DNA of 40,162 nucleotides from an uncultured bacterium (GTDB lineage Bacteria > Bacillota > Clostridia > Christensenellales > QALW01). Positions 25,777-33,393 of the stretch are shown here, in pieces. The stretch covers positions 1-40,162 of the forward strand of contig CAJMLN010000018.1 of NCBI GenBank assembly GCA_905214315.1, given 5' to 3'. Position 1 is the stretch's first letter, and each line of letters opens with the position of its first letter. The notes under the pieces are model-generated. The model was not told where the DNA came from. It saw nothing but the letters and a program-made list of their open reading frames with translations, and ran no database searches. Both the position numbers and the translations under genes were made by a program.

Positions 25777-26571
25777 ATGATGCTGAAATATCAAAACAAG
25801 ATTCCGGTGGCGGCCCACAGAGGAAACGCCAAATATTTTCCTGAAAACACAATGGCATCTTTTCGGGCGGCCGCGGCGCTGCGGCCGGATATGATTGAAA
25901 CGGATGTCCATATGACCAAAGACGGCGCGCTCGTCCTTCTGCATGATCATATGCTGGGGCGTACTACGGACGGTACGGGGCTGATCCGTGAAAAAACACT
26001 GCGGCAGATCCGCATGCTGGATGCGGGCCGTTGGAAGGGAGCGGAGTTTGAGGGCGAGCGGGTTCCCGTGCTTGAAGAGTTTTTGGATTTTTTTAAAAAT
26101 GATTCCGGAATGCTGTTTAATATTGAATTAAAGGATTATCCCGCCGATTCCGGCAGCTTTGCCTATGAAGCGGCGGAGAAAACCGTGCAAATGATGAAGG
26201 AATACGGTATTTTTGAGAGAAGCGTTATTAATTCCTGGAGCGGAGAGCTCAATGAATATCTTTGGGAAAAATACCGGGGGGATATCAGAATCCATGCTTA
26301 TTCGCCCCAGGAGGTAATGGGACTGCGGCAAAAGCGTTTTGTGTATGACTATGCCTATTGCGTATGTCTGTGGGGAGCCTCGGAGGATCCGGTGGCCGAT
26401 CAAAGCCGTTTTGCGCTCTGCAGAGATTACGGTGCCGAACCCTGGGTGTATTTTCCGCAGGATAGTCCCGAAATATATGATCGGGCGCTGGAGAGGGGCG
26501 CTGTGCTGTTTACCTCTAATGATCCTGCCTGGGCAATAGAGTATCTGCGCGGCAGGGGACTGCACCGTTAA
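25777..26571 (+). CDS. Glycerophosphodiester phosphodiesterase
   Basis: A 264-residue cytosolic enzyme of the GDPD family that hydrolyses glycerophosphodiesters to glycerol 3-phosphate and an alcohol. The first catalytic His is in VAAHRGNAKYFPENT (about residue 14); IETDVHMTKDG (about 49) and LLHDHMLGRTTDGTG (about 60) follow with metal ligands and the second His. FNIELKDYP near 113 gives further ligands. There is no signal peptide, so the substrate must be imported. The start at 25777 follows AAAGGAG. It is the first gene of a two-gene unit with the GpsA-like dehydrogenase, 30 bases on. Confidence 0.92.
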   Translation: MMLKYQNKIPVAAHRGNAKYFPENTMASFRAAAALRPDMIETDVHMTKDGALVLLHDHMLGRTTDGTGLIREKTLRQIRMLDAGRWKGAEFEGERVPVLEEFLDFFKNDSGMLFNIELKDYPADSGSFAYEAAEKTVQMMKEYGIFERSVINSWSGELNEYLWEKYRGDIRIHAYSPQEVMGLRQKRFVYDYAYCVCLWGASEDPVADQSRFALCRDYGAEPWVYFPQDSPEIYDRALERGAVLFTSNDPAWAIEYLRGRGLHR

Positions 26572-26601
26572 AAATATTATTATAAGGAGCAAGCAGAGCA
26601 T

Positions 26602-27648
26602 ATGGCAATTGTAACGATAATAGGTGCCGGCATGATGGGCTCGGCGCTGGCTTTCCCCGCACGGGAAAATGGAAACGAGGTGCGCTTGGTAGGCACCCCC
26701 TTGGATCGGGAGATTATCGCCGCCAGCCGGAGGACCAACCGGCATCCCAAATTTGAAGCGGATTTCCCTGCGGGAGTAAAATTTTATCAAATCGAACAGA
26801 TGCAGGAGGCGCTGACCGGCGCTTCGCTTCTGATCGGCGGGGTAAGCAGCTTCGGCGTAGATTGGTTCAGCGAGGCCGTGCTGCCGTTTATACCAGAAGA
26901 TCTGCCGGTTTTAACCGTTACCAAAGGCCTGATGGATACGGATGACGGCCGGCTGCTGACATATCCGCAGCTTTGGGAACGGAAAATGAAGGCGAAGGGC
27001 AAAAGGCTGTGCCTGAATGCGGTGGGCGGCCCCTGCACCAGCTATGAGCTGGTTGCCCATGATCAGACGGAGGTCACCTTCTGCGGGGAGAATCTGGCTG
27101 TTTTAAGGAAAATCAGAAGGATTATGGGAACGGAATATTATCACATCAGCCTTTCCACAGACGTTACGGGAATTGAAAGCGCTGTGGCGCTGAAAAACGG
27201 CTACGCGCTGGGAATCGCCATGACGATAGGGATGAATCAGAAACGGTTCGGCTTGGATAGTCCCCTGCATTTTAATTCGCAGGCCGCTGTTTTCGGACAG
27301 AGCGTCAAGGAGATGTACAGACTGTTGCAGTATCAGGGGGCGGCGTCCTTAGATACGCTTGCCTGCGGCGCGGGAGATCTGTATGTGACGGTTTACGGCG
27401 GCAGAACGCGCCTAGCTGGTATTTTGCTTGGCCGCGGGCTTGATATTGACCGGACAAGGGAAGAGCTCAGCGGCGTTACGCTGGAATCGCTTGTAGTGGC
27501 CGAACGCGTCGCCCGCGCCGTCCGGCATCAGATTGCCGCGGGCGTGCTGCGGGCGGAGGACTTTCCACTGCTGCTGCATGTGGACGAGGTGATTTCGGGA
27601 AAAAAGGCCGCTCGAATTCCCTGGCAGGATTTTGTTTATGAGGAATAA
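26602..27648 (+). CDS. NAD(P)-dependent glycerol-3-phosphate dehydrogenase-like protein
   Basis: A 348-residue protein of the GpsA family. The Rossmann motif is IIGAGMMGSALAFPA, the catalytic Lys lies in ESAVALKNGYALG (about residue 198), and the later ACGAGDLYVTVYGGR motif (about 256) is the family pattern GxGDL. GpsA usually makes glycerol 3-phosphate for lipid synthesis. Its place behind a phosphodiesterase and under a DeoR-type regulator suggests a catabolic role in oxidising the released glycerol 3-phosphate or a similar polyol phosphate. The sequence FPARENGNEV differs from the usual ALA.. run after the Rossmann motif, so it is a divergent member. Confidence 0.87.
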   Translation: MAIVTIIGAGMMGSALAFPARENGNEVRLVGTPLDREIIAASRRTNRHPKFEADFPAGVKFYQIEQMQEALTGASLLIGGVSSFGVDWFSEAVLPFIPEDLPVLTVTKGLMDTDDGRLLTYPQLWERKMKAKGKRLCLNAVGGPCTSYELVAHDQTEVTFCGENLAVLRKIRRIMGTEYYHISLSTDVTGIESAVALKNGYALGIAMTIGMNQKRFGLDSPLHFNSQAAVFGQSVKEMYRLLQYQGAASLDTLACGAGDLYVTVYGGRTRLAGILLGRGLDIDRTREELSGVTLESLVVAERVARAVRHQIAAGVLRAEDFPLLLHVDEVISGKKAARIPWQDFVYEE

Positions 27649-27740
27649 ATCGATATTTTTTTATCCAATGCATTTTACAGACAAAAAGGGATTTTTGTTA
27701 TAAAATTTTTAAGAAATTAAAAAAATCATGTAAATAGGTA

Positions 27741-27769
27741 TTGAAAAGCTGCACCGGTTATGCTATAAT
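27741..27769 (+). promoter_or_regulatory. Promoter of the secreted GH140-like gene
   Basis: TTGAAA at 27741-27746, 17-base spacer, TATAAT at 27764-27769, about 32 bases before the start codon. Confidence 0.85.
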
Positions 27770-27801
27770 GAACCCGTATACAAAAATCATGGAGGTATCT
27801 G

Positions 27802-30291
27802 ATGAAAAAAATTCTTTCGATGGCTTTGTGCCTGGCAATTGTTGCGGGAGCGCTTACCATGCTTTGCGGAATCGCGGTTTTTGCGGAAGGAAACAACTAT
27901 GAAGCGCAGCAGTGGAAGCCCGTTGAAATTCAGCTTACAAGCGCAGTAGAGTATAAAAATGCGTATTTGGACGCGGAAATTGACGCCGAGTTCGTGCATA
28001 GTGACGGCACTACGATCAAATCACCGGGCTTCTGGAAAGAGGGCAATACCTGGTGTGTGCGTTTTTCTCCTACAAAAACCGGCAGCTGGACGTATACTGT
28101 TACCTGCAGTGATACCTCGAATGCGGGGCTTCACAATATTCAGGGAACAATCAATGCCGTGGCCAATACGGACGATACCATGATTGCTAAACACGGCTTT
28201 TTAAAAATATCTGAAAACAGCCGCTATATGTGCTATGACGACGGCACGCCCTTTTTCTGGCTGGGCGATACCAACTGGCAGGCGCCTAACTATATTTCAA
28301 CTACCACCTGCAACTATCCTGGCTGCAATTGCGGCAGCCAGTTTGAGCATGAGGTAAACGACAGGGCTGCAAAAGGTTTTAATGTGTATCAGACGTATTT
28401 TGATACCGCCGAGAGTGACGGCGGCGGTCAGCGCGGCAAGATGGACGGCATTTGGACCAAGCAGTATACGCTGCCGAATGTTGAGGTGTTTAATAATAAA
28501 ATTGACCATATGTTTGACTATCTTCTTTCCAAGGATATGGTAGTGGCGTTAGGCTTTGGTGTGCATACCAGTACGATGGCCAAGATCGGCGAAGAGGATT
28601 TTCTGCGTTTTGTCCGTTACTGTGTTGCCCGTTACGGCTGCTATTCTATCGCTTGGATCTCCGGCCAGGAAATTACCAACGATACCGAGGCCGGTGCTAC
28701 AAAAGGTAAACAGGTTCAGGACGTTTATATGGCCGGCTCCGCTTTGATCAGTGAGTTGGATGGTTACGATCATCCCAACGGCGCGCATATGTACCCGATG
28801 ACGTCTGCCGATAAGCGCGCTCAGAAGCTGGATTCTGCCGATTGGCATGAATGGTGGACACTGCAGGCGGGCCACGGCAAGGCGATTAAACCCAAGAGCT
28901 TTTATCAAAGCTATTATATAAACGGGTCCGGTACAATTAAGCCGGTTATTGAAACCGAGGCCAACTATGAGGATATTAACTGCGGCGGCTTTACCGGCTA
29001 TGATGCCAACCGCTACAGCGCCTGGAATGCGGTGCTTAACGGAAGTGTAGGCTTTACCTACGGTGTTACCGGTATTTGGGCAAACTGCTATTCTACAGAA
29101 AAGAATACCGGTTGGTATGGAGAGGCAAGCTCTTACAGCTATGAGCCGTGGTATATCGGCCTCAGCAAACCGGGTTCGTATGAAGTCAGTTATATGAAAA
29201 AGTTCTTTGAAACTTTTGCCTGGCAGGATCTGGTTCCTCGGTTCTATAATACGGATTATGCTGATTTTGCAAAGGACGATAATAAATCTATTGCTTCTAA
29301 TAACGGAAATACTACTGTGGTGGCTTATTTCTTTAACACCGATCAAACCACCGGCGTCATCAATAAACTGGATCAAACCAAGACGTATCATGCCATGTGG
29401 TTTAATCCGCTGACGGGTAAGTTTATAGAGATTGCAGATAATATCACGCCCGGAGTAAACGGTACGTATATCGTACCGACAAAACCCAGCACGCAGGATT
29501 GGGCGCTTTTAGTCACCTGTGACGAGTTGAAGGCATATGAAACCGAGGAACCTTATAAGGATCTTTATGCCGAGGACAGTACGAATACTCTCACGGGAAA
29601 TATTATTACTCCTGCCAAGGTGACTGCAATCGGCGGAATTCTGTATCTGAATGGAAAAATGATTGACGTTACCGATCACCTTTATGATAATAAGGGCATT
29701 ACTGTGTGGGAACCCACAGCCAACCGTTCTACCCAGACGATTCTTTATGACTTGGGTGCGGCATATTCACTTTCTCACATTGCCATTGTGCCCACTACCG
29801 GTACAGTGCTTCCTGCGTTCCGTATTGAAGGCTCAAATGACGGCGTTACCTGGAAGATCATCAGCAATACTGCGTTGCGTGATGCGAAAATGTCTGACGA
29901 TGGTACGTATATAAGTGAAAAACTGGCCGGAGATTTCCGCTATGTGAAGATCCTTTTGCTTAACGCCGAGGATATTCCTGAACAGGAGGCCAAGAATGCC
30001 CCGTATAAGGTGTTCTATAATTCCTATACCGACAGCTATTATTCCAAGACTTCTATTGCTGAAATCTCCGTATTCGGCACCGGTATCGCCGAGGATGTAA
30101 AGACCTCGGATATAGGGAATAAGTTAGATTCTACGCCTGCGCCCACAACGGATGGAAATGCCGGGGGCAGCGATACTGCGGCGGGGCTTTCCGGCGGTAC
30201 GGCTGCTGCCATTATAGCAGGAGCGGCCGTAGCCGGCATTGTAATAGGCGTTGTGGTGGCCGTAGTCATGAAAAAGAAAAAGAGTGAGTAA
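27802..30291 (+). CDS. Secreted, membrane-tethered GH140-like glycoside hydrolase (DUF5060-DUF4038)
   Basis: An 829-residue exported protein. A signal peptide (about 1-29) precedes an Ig-like DUF5060-type domain (about 35-125), then a TIM-barrel-type DUF4038 domain (about 130-480, starting with YDDGTPFFWLGDTNW). Probable catalytic acids are Glu290 in SGQEITND and Glu384 or Glu386 in IETEAN. After a small beta domain (about 500-575) comes a discoidin-like module (about 600-770, with FRIEGSNDGVTWK). The C-terminus is a hydrophobic segment followed by KKKKKSE. GH140 includes apiosidases of plant pectin degradation, but the family is broad, so the substrate is open. A cytosolic paralogue lies at 33394-35019. 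Confidence 0.85.
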   Translation: MKKILSMALCLAIVAGALTMLCGIAVFAEGNNYEAQQWKPVEIQLTSAVEYKNAYLDAEIDAEFVHSDGTTIKSPGFWKEGNTWCVRFSPTKTGSWTYTVTCSDTSNAGLHNIQGTINAVANTDDTMIAKHGFLKISENSRYMCYDDGTPFFWLGDTNWQAPNYISTTTCNYPGCNCGSQFEHEVNDRAAKGFNVYQTYFDTAESDGGGQRGKMDGIWTKQYTLPNVEVFNNKIDHMFDYLLSKDMVVALGFGVHTSTMAKIGEEDFLRFVRYCVARYGCYSIAWISGQEITNDTEAGATKGKQVQDVYMAGSALISELDGYDHPNGAHMYPMTSADKRAQKLDSADWHEWWTLQAGHGKAIKPKSFYQSYYINGSGTIKPVIETEANYEDINCGGFTGYDANRYSAWNAVLNGSVGFTYGVTGIWANCYSTEKNTGWYGEASSYSYEPWYIGLSKPGSYEVSYMKKFFETFAWQDLVPRFYNTDYADFAKDDNKSIASNNGNTTVVAYFFNTDQTTGVINKLDQTKTYHAMWFNPLTGKFIEIADNITPGVNGTYIVPTKPSTQDWALLVTCDELKAYETEEPYKDLYAEDSTNTLTGNIITPAKVTAIGGILYLNGKMIDVTDHLYDNKGITVWEPTANRSTQTILYDLGAAYSLSHIAIVPTTGTVLPAFRIEGSNDGVTWKIISNTALRDAKMSDDGTYISEKLAGDFRYVKILLLNAEDIPEQEAKNAPYKVFYNSYTDSYYSKTSIAEISVFGTGIAEDVKTSDIGNKLDSTPAPTTDGNAGGSDTAAGLSGGTAAAIIAGAAVAGIVIGVVVAVVMKKKKSE

Positions 30292-30314
30292 TTAAAGTTT
30301 TGCTGAAGAGAATG

Positions 30315-30356
30315 CTGCGTCAGCCCCTGCCGGTTTGGCAGGGGCGGCAGTTTTTT
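30315..30356 (+). terminator. Terminator of the secreted GH140-like gene
   Basis: GCCCCTGCC and GGCAGGGGC arms with a five-base loop, extended by CTGC/GCAG, then six T residues. Confidence 0.9.
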
Positions 30357-30446
30357 AGCTTGTATGGCGGGAGAGTTGGGGTATTTTTATACTGAGAGAA
30401 GGGACAGAAAGAGCATTCCTTTTTCAGTTGTCTCAAAGGAGGCTTT

Positions 30447-31043
30447 ATGTCATATCAAAAAGAACAGGATCAGATTCTTGCGGCGCTTTCCGGAACGCCC
30501 AGGCTTTTGCTGCACAGCTGCTGCGGCCCATGCAGCAGTTATTGCCTGGAAGTTTTGTCGGCGTACTTTTTTGTTACGGTGCTTTGGTATAATCCGAATA
30601 TTGCTCCCCGGGAGGAATATTTTTTAAGGCTGGAGCACCAGAAAAAGCTAATTGAAAATTTGAATACCGTGCATCCGGTTACTTTGATGACGGCTGATTA
30701 TGCGCCGGAGGAGTATTATGCTGCTGTAAAAGGGCTGGAACGGGAGCCCGAGGGCGGCGCGCGGTGTACAGTCTGCTTTGCGCAGCGGCTGGAGCTGACT
30801 GCCCGTACGGCAAAAGAAAAAGGTTTTGATTTTTTTACGACGACGCTTACGGTTTCACCCCACAAAAATGCGGATGTGATCAATGCTATCGGTCAGGAAA
30901 TGGCAAAGAGATATCAGGTAGCCTTTTTGCCTTCTGATTTTAAAAAAAAGAACGGCTATCAGCGGTCGATTGCGCTTTCACGGCAGTATTCTCTGTACCG
31001 GCAGAATTACTGCGGATGTAAGTTTTCGCAAAGGCAGATTTAA
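30447..31043 (+). CDS. queH: Epoxyqueuosine reductase, QueH type
   Basis: A 198-residue protein of the QueH (former DUF208) family, which performs the last step of queuosine synthesis. The Cys motif HSCCGPCSSY (about residue 24), CTVCFAQRL (about 107) and YCGCKFS (about 191) are the cluster and metal ligands of the family. Length is normal. It has its own AAAGGAGG ribosome site. Other queuosine genes are not in the window, as is usual for salvage organisms. Confidence 0.93.
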   Translation: MSYQKEQDQILAALSGTPRLLLHSCCGPCSSYCLEVLSAYFFVTVLWYNPNIAPREEYFLRLEHQKKLIENLNTVHPVTLMTADYAPEEYYAAVKGLEREPEGGARCTVCFAQRLELTARTAKEKGFDFFTTTLTVSPHKNADVINAIGQEMAKRYQVAFLPSDFKKKNGYQRSIALSRQYSLYRQNYCGCKFSQRQI

Positions 31044-31082
31044 TATGTTACATATTTATTACGAAAAACTTACAGAATGTAT

Positions 31083-31110
31083 TGACTTTTCGTTTTCCTT
31101 TTGTTATACT
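31083..31110 (+). promoter_or_regulatory. Promoter of the peptidoglycan-binding protein gene
   Basis: TTGACT at 31083-31088, 16-base spacer, TATACT at 31105-31110. It overlaps the upstream extension of the reading frame and so supports the later start. Confidence 0.75.
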
Positions 31111-31147
31111 ATTATTAAACAATCCAAGTAAAAAGAGGGGATACGCT

Positions 31148-32065
31148 TTGATAAAGCATTACTTTACAGGCATTGTGCTTGCCGTAACCGTGTTTTGCGC
31201 ACTGGGAATCCAAGCCGGAGCGCAAGCAGATCTGGATACGGGCATTGTTACAGTAGAGGAGACGCTGCCTGTGGAAGCAACGGCACAGCCGGAGCCTGCG
31301 GTGACGTATCCGGAGCTGGAATTGAATGATAATGGGTTTGAAGTTGTAAATCTGCAGTGCCGGTTGAGAGATCTGGGGTATTATACTTATAAGGTAACCG
31401 GATATTTCGGTTCGCTTACGGAATATGCGGTGAGACTTTTTCAAAAATATAACGATATTGAGGTAACCGGCTTTGTTGGCAATGCGACCAATAATGTTTT
31501 GTATGCCAATGAGGCTAAAAGGATGCCGATAGAGGGAATTGATGCTAATGCTGACCGTTTGGGCAATACGCCTTCGCCTACGCCCAAGGCTACGGCTGCG
31601 CCTACAAAAAAGCCTTCCAGTAATGATAACAGTGTGCCGGTGGTAAACAGCAATGGAAAGGTTTCTACCGGAACCTATATGGAATGGTCTCAGGTTACAA
31701 ATATCTTTAAAAAAGGTACTACGGCTACGGTATATGATTTTGATACCGGTATTTCCTGGACGGTAAAGCGTACCGGCGGCAGCAAGCATGCGGATGTAGA
31801 GCCGGTGAGTGCCGCGGATACGGCAAAGTATAAGCAGGCTTTGGGAAAATATTATCAGAATTGGAAACGCCATGCCTGTATTGTTGTCGTAAACGGCTAT
31901 CGTCTTGCGGCATCTTATCATGGGTATCCCCATGGATATGATGCGATTTCCGGCAATAATCTGACGGGACATTATTGTATTCATTTTAAAAACAGCCGTA
32001 CGCATTGCTCGAATAAAGTGGATCCTGACCATCAGGCCTGTGTAAGAAAGGCAGCCGGTTTATAA
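31148..32065 (+). CDS. Exported protein with peptidoglycan-binding domain and conserved C-terminal domain
   Basis: A 305-residue exported protein starting at TTG (31148) after an AGAGGGG site. A signal peptide (about 1-27) is followed by a PG_binding_1 domain (about 55-120, with LQCRLRDLGYY and YFGSLTEYAVRLFQKYND). A Pro/Thr/Ala linker follows, then a domain of about 140 residues with HGYPHGYDAI, GHYCIHFKNSRTH and DPDHQACV. This latter domain recurs behind peptidoglycan-binding domains in clostridia; the order His..HxC resembles L,D-transpeptidase active sites, but I cannot claim that activity. It is probably a cell-wall enzyme or spore/cortex factor. Confidence 0.82.
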   Translation: MIKHYFTGIVLAVTVFCALGIQAGAQADLDTGIVTVEETLPVEATAQPEPAVTYPELELNDNGFEVVNLQCRLRDLGYYTYKVTGYFGSLTEYAVRLFQKYNDIEVTGFVGNATNNVLYANEAKRMPIEGIDANADRLGNTPSPTPKATAAPTKKPSSNDNSVPVVNSNGKVSTGTYMEWSQVTNIFKKGTTATVYDFDTGISWTVKRTGGSKHADVEPVSAADTAKYKQALGKYYQNWKRHACIVVVNGYRLAASYHGYPHGYDAISGNNLTGHYCIHFKNSRTHCSNKVDPDHQACVRKAAGL

Positions 32066-32133
32066 GTGAAGCGATTGGGAAAAAAACAGCTTTTTCGGAG
32101 GCTCCAGCACCACTGTGCTTTTGCGGAGATTTT

Positions 32134-33060
32134 ATGAAAGATCCATGTGTTGCGGTACTTTTGGCTGCATATAACGGGGAAAAATATATCGGGCAGCAGA
32201 TCGAATCCGTGTTGACCCAAAACTATCAGAACATCCGTTTGATTATCAGCGATGATTTTTCCTCTGACGGTACGGCTGAATGCATCAGAGAATACGCGCT
32301 AAAGGATGAACGTATCACCCTGCTTCAGGGGGAGAAACGGATGGGAAGCGCGCAGGCAAATTTTATGTTTTTATTAAAAAATGCCGAAGCTGATTATTAT
32401 ATGTTTTGTGATCAGGACGATTTCTGGTTTCCGGAAAAAGTGGAAGCAGAACTGAAGAAGATGCTGGAACTGGAGAAGCCGGGATTGCCTGTTCTGGTAC
32501 ACAGTGATCTTTCGGTTGCTAACGCTGATTTAACCTTGAGGGCGAAATCGTTTTTTCAATATCAGGGACTTGCCAAAGAACAATCTCTGGCTGCGGAGCT
32601 GATCCAGAATAATGTGACTGGCTGCACGGTCATGCTGAATCCGGCGCTGCGGACTTTGGCGCTGAAAAACAGCGATACCGCCGGTATGGTTATGCACGAC
32701 TGGTTTTTAGCCATTTTGGCTTCCGCTACAGGCGTTATCGGTTTTGTAGATCGTCCGCTGATGCTTTACCGGCAGCATGAAAATAATCAGGTAGGGGCTA
32801 AGAATACCGGAAGCGTTCGGTACCTTGTACAAAAGGCGGCCGATAGGAAGGGAGTTCGAAAAAGCCTGCGGCAGACCTTTGCACAGAGCGCGCAGATTGC
32901 AGCGCTGTATCAAAAGGAGCTGGGAGCAGCTTATTCAATGCTTCGGGAATACGGAGAGAATGCCCGGTGCGGCAAGTGGAAGAAAATACAGACTTGCCGG
33001 CGTTACGGAATTTGGAAAAATACATTGCCCCGCCGGATTGGTCAGCTGCTGTTTTTGTAA
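32134..33060 (+). CDS. Family 2 glycosyltransferase
   Basis: A 308-residue GT-A fold glycosyltransferase. The nucleotide-sugar motif is VLLAAYNGEKYIGQQIESVLTQ with ISDDFSSDGTAE (about residue 35), and the DxD-type motif is YMFCDQDDFWFPEK (about 90). The later MHDWFLAILA stretch is like rhamnosyltransferase-type enzymes. The last 60 residues are basic. It probably adds a sugar to a surface polysaccharide; donor and acceptor are unknown. It stands alone rather than in a polysaccharide cluster. Start follows GGAG; a terminator follows at once. Confidence 0.88.
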   Translation: MKDPCVAVLLAAYNGEKYIGQQIESVLTQNYQNIRLIISDDFSSDGTAECIREYALKDERITLLQGEKRMGSAQANFMFLLKNAEADYYMFCDQDDFWFPEKVEAELKKMLELEKPGLPVLVHSDLSVANADLTLRAKSFFQYQGLAKEQSLAAELIQNNVTGCTVMLNPALRTLALKNSDTAGMVMHDWFLAILASATGVIGFVDRPLMLYRQHENNQVGAKNTGSVRYLVQKAADRKGVRKSLRQTFAQSAQIAALYQKELGAAYSMLREYGENARCGKWKKIQTCRRYGIWKNTLPRRIGQLLFL

Positions 33061-33069
33061 AATAATTTT

Positions 33070-33093
33070 AGCGCTGTATTGCAGCGCTTTTTT
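33070..33093 (+). terminator. Terminator after the glycosyltransferase gene
   Basis: AGCGCTG and CAGCGCT arms with a five-base loop, then six T residues. Confidence 0.85.
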
Positions 33094-33098
33094 AAGGA

Positions 33099-33136
33099 AT
33101 ACGTCCGCTGCTTTTGTGCGCTGCGGACGTATTTTT
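33099..33136 (+). terminator. Second hairpin with T-rich tail before the structured RNA
   Basis: Perfect 10-base arms ATACGTCCGC and GCGGACGTAT with a 14-base loop, followed by TTTT. It may back up the first terminator or insulate the RNA gene that starts right after it. Confidence 0.6.
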
Positions 33137-33153
33137 ATTGTATAAAGAAAACC

Positions 33154-33381
33154 GCCGTGCTGATGGTACCCAAAAGCTTTAGCTATGTGCAGAAAGAATA
33201 TCCGAGCGAAGCGAGGAGCCCAATCATAAAAGCGGCAGAAAAAAGACACATACGACAGAAGCACAATAGAACGCCCTACCGCTAATTAAATAGCAGTAGG
33301 GCACACTACAAAAGGAAAACCAAAGAGCCTGCTCGGCGGGTAATAGGCCCTAAGAGGGCCTGTGCAAACCATCGGCATGGC
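33154..33381 (+). ncRNA. Structured RNA candidate (raiA-like?), closed by a 14-bp long-range helix
   Basis: Bases 33154-33167 pair along their whole length with 33368-33381: fourteen pairs, two of them G-U. Those two would be A-C mismatches on the other strand, so the RNA is read on the plus strand. Inside lie a hairpin GCCCTACCGCTA/TAGCAGTAGGGC (33274-33303; one mismatch) with loop ATTAAA, a GGCCCT/AGGGCC hairpin (33346-33360) and A-rich joining stretches. A TATAAA box at 33141-33146 lies twelve bases upstream, and a T-rich tail follows to 33407. Size of about 230 bases and the clostridial host would fit the raiA RNA class, but I cannot confirm it without a covariance search. Confidence 0.7.
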
Positions 33382-33393
33382 CGGCGATTATGA

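Noticed and set aside
28549..29391. 280-codon open frame opposite the secreted GH140-like gene
   Set aside because: Shadow frame inside a gene with clear signal peptide, domains and promoter.
31115..32032. 305-codon open frame opposite the peptidoglycan-binding protein gene
   Set aside because: Antisense shadow that runs over a promoter; the plus-strand gene has signal peptide and domain motifs.
33079..33285. Small open frame of 68 codons in the structured RNA region
   Set aside because: It runs across a terminator, a second hairpin and the RNA closing helix, and has no ribosome site.
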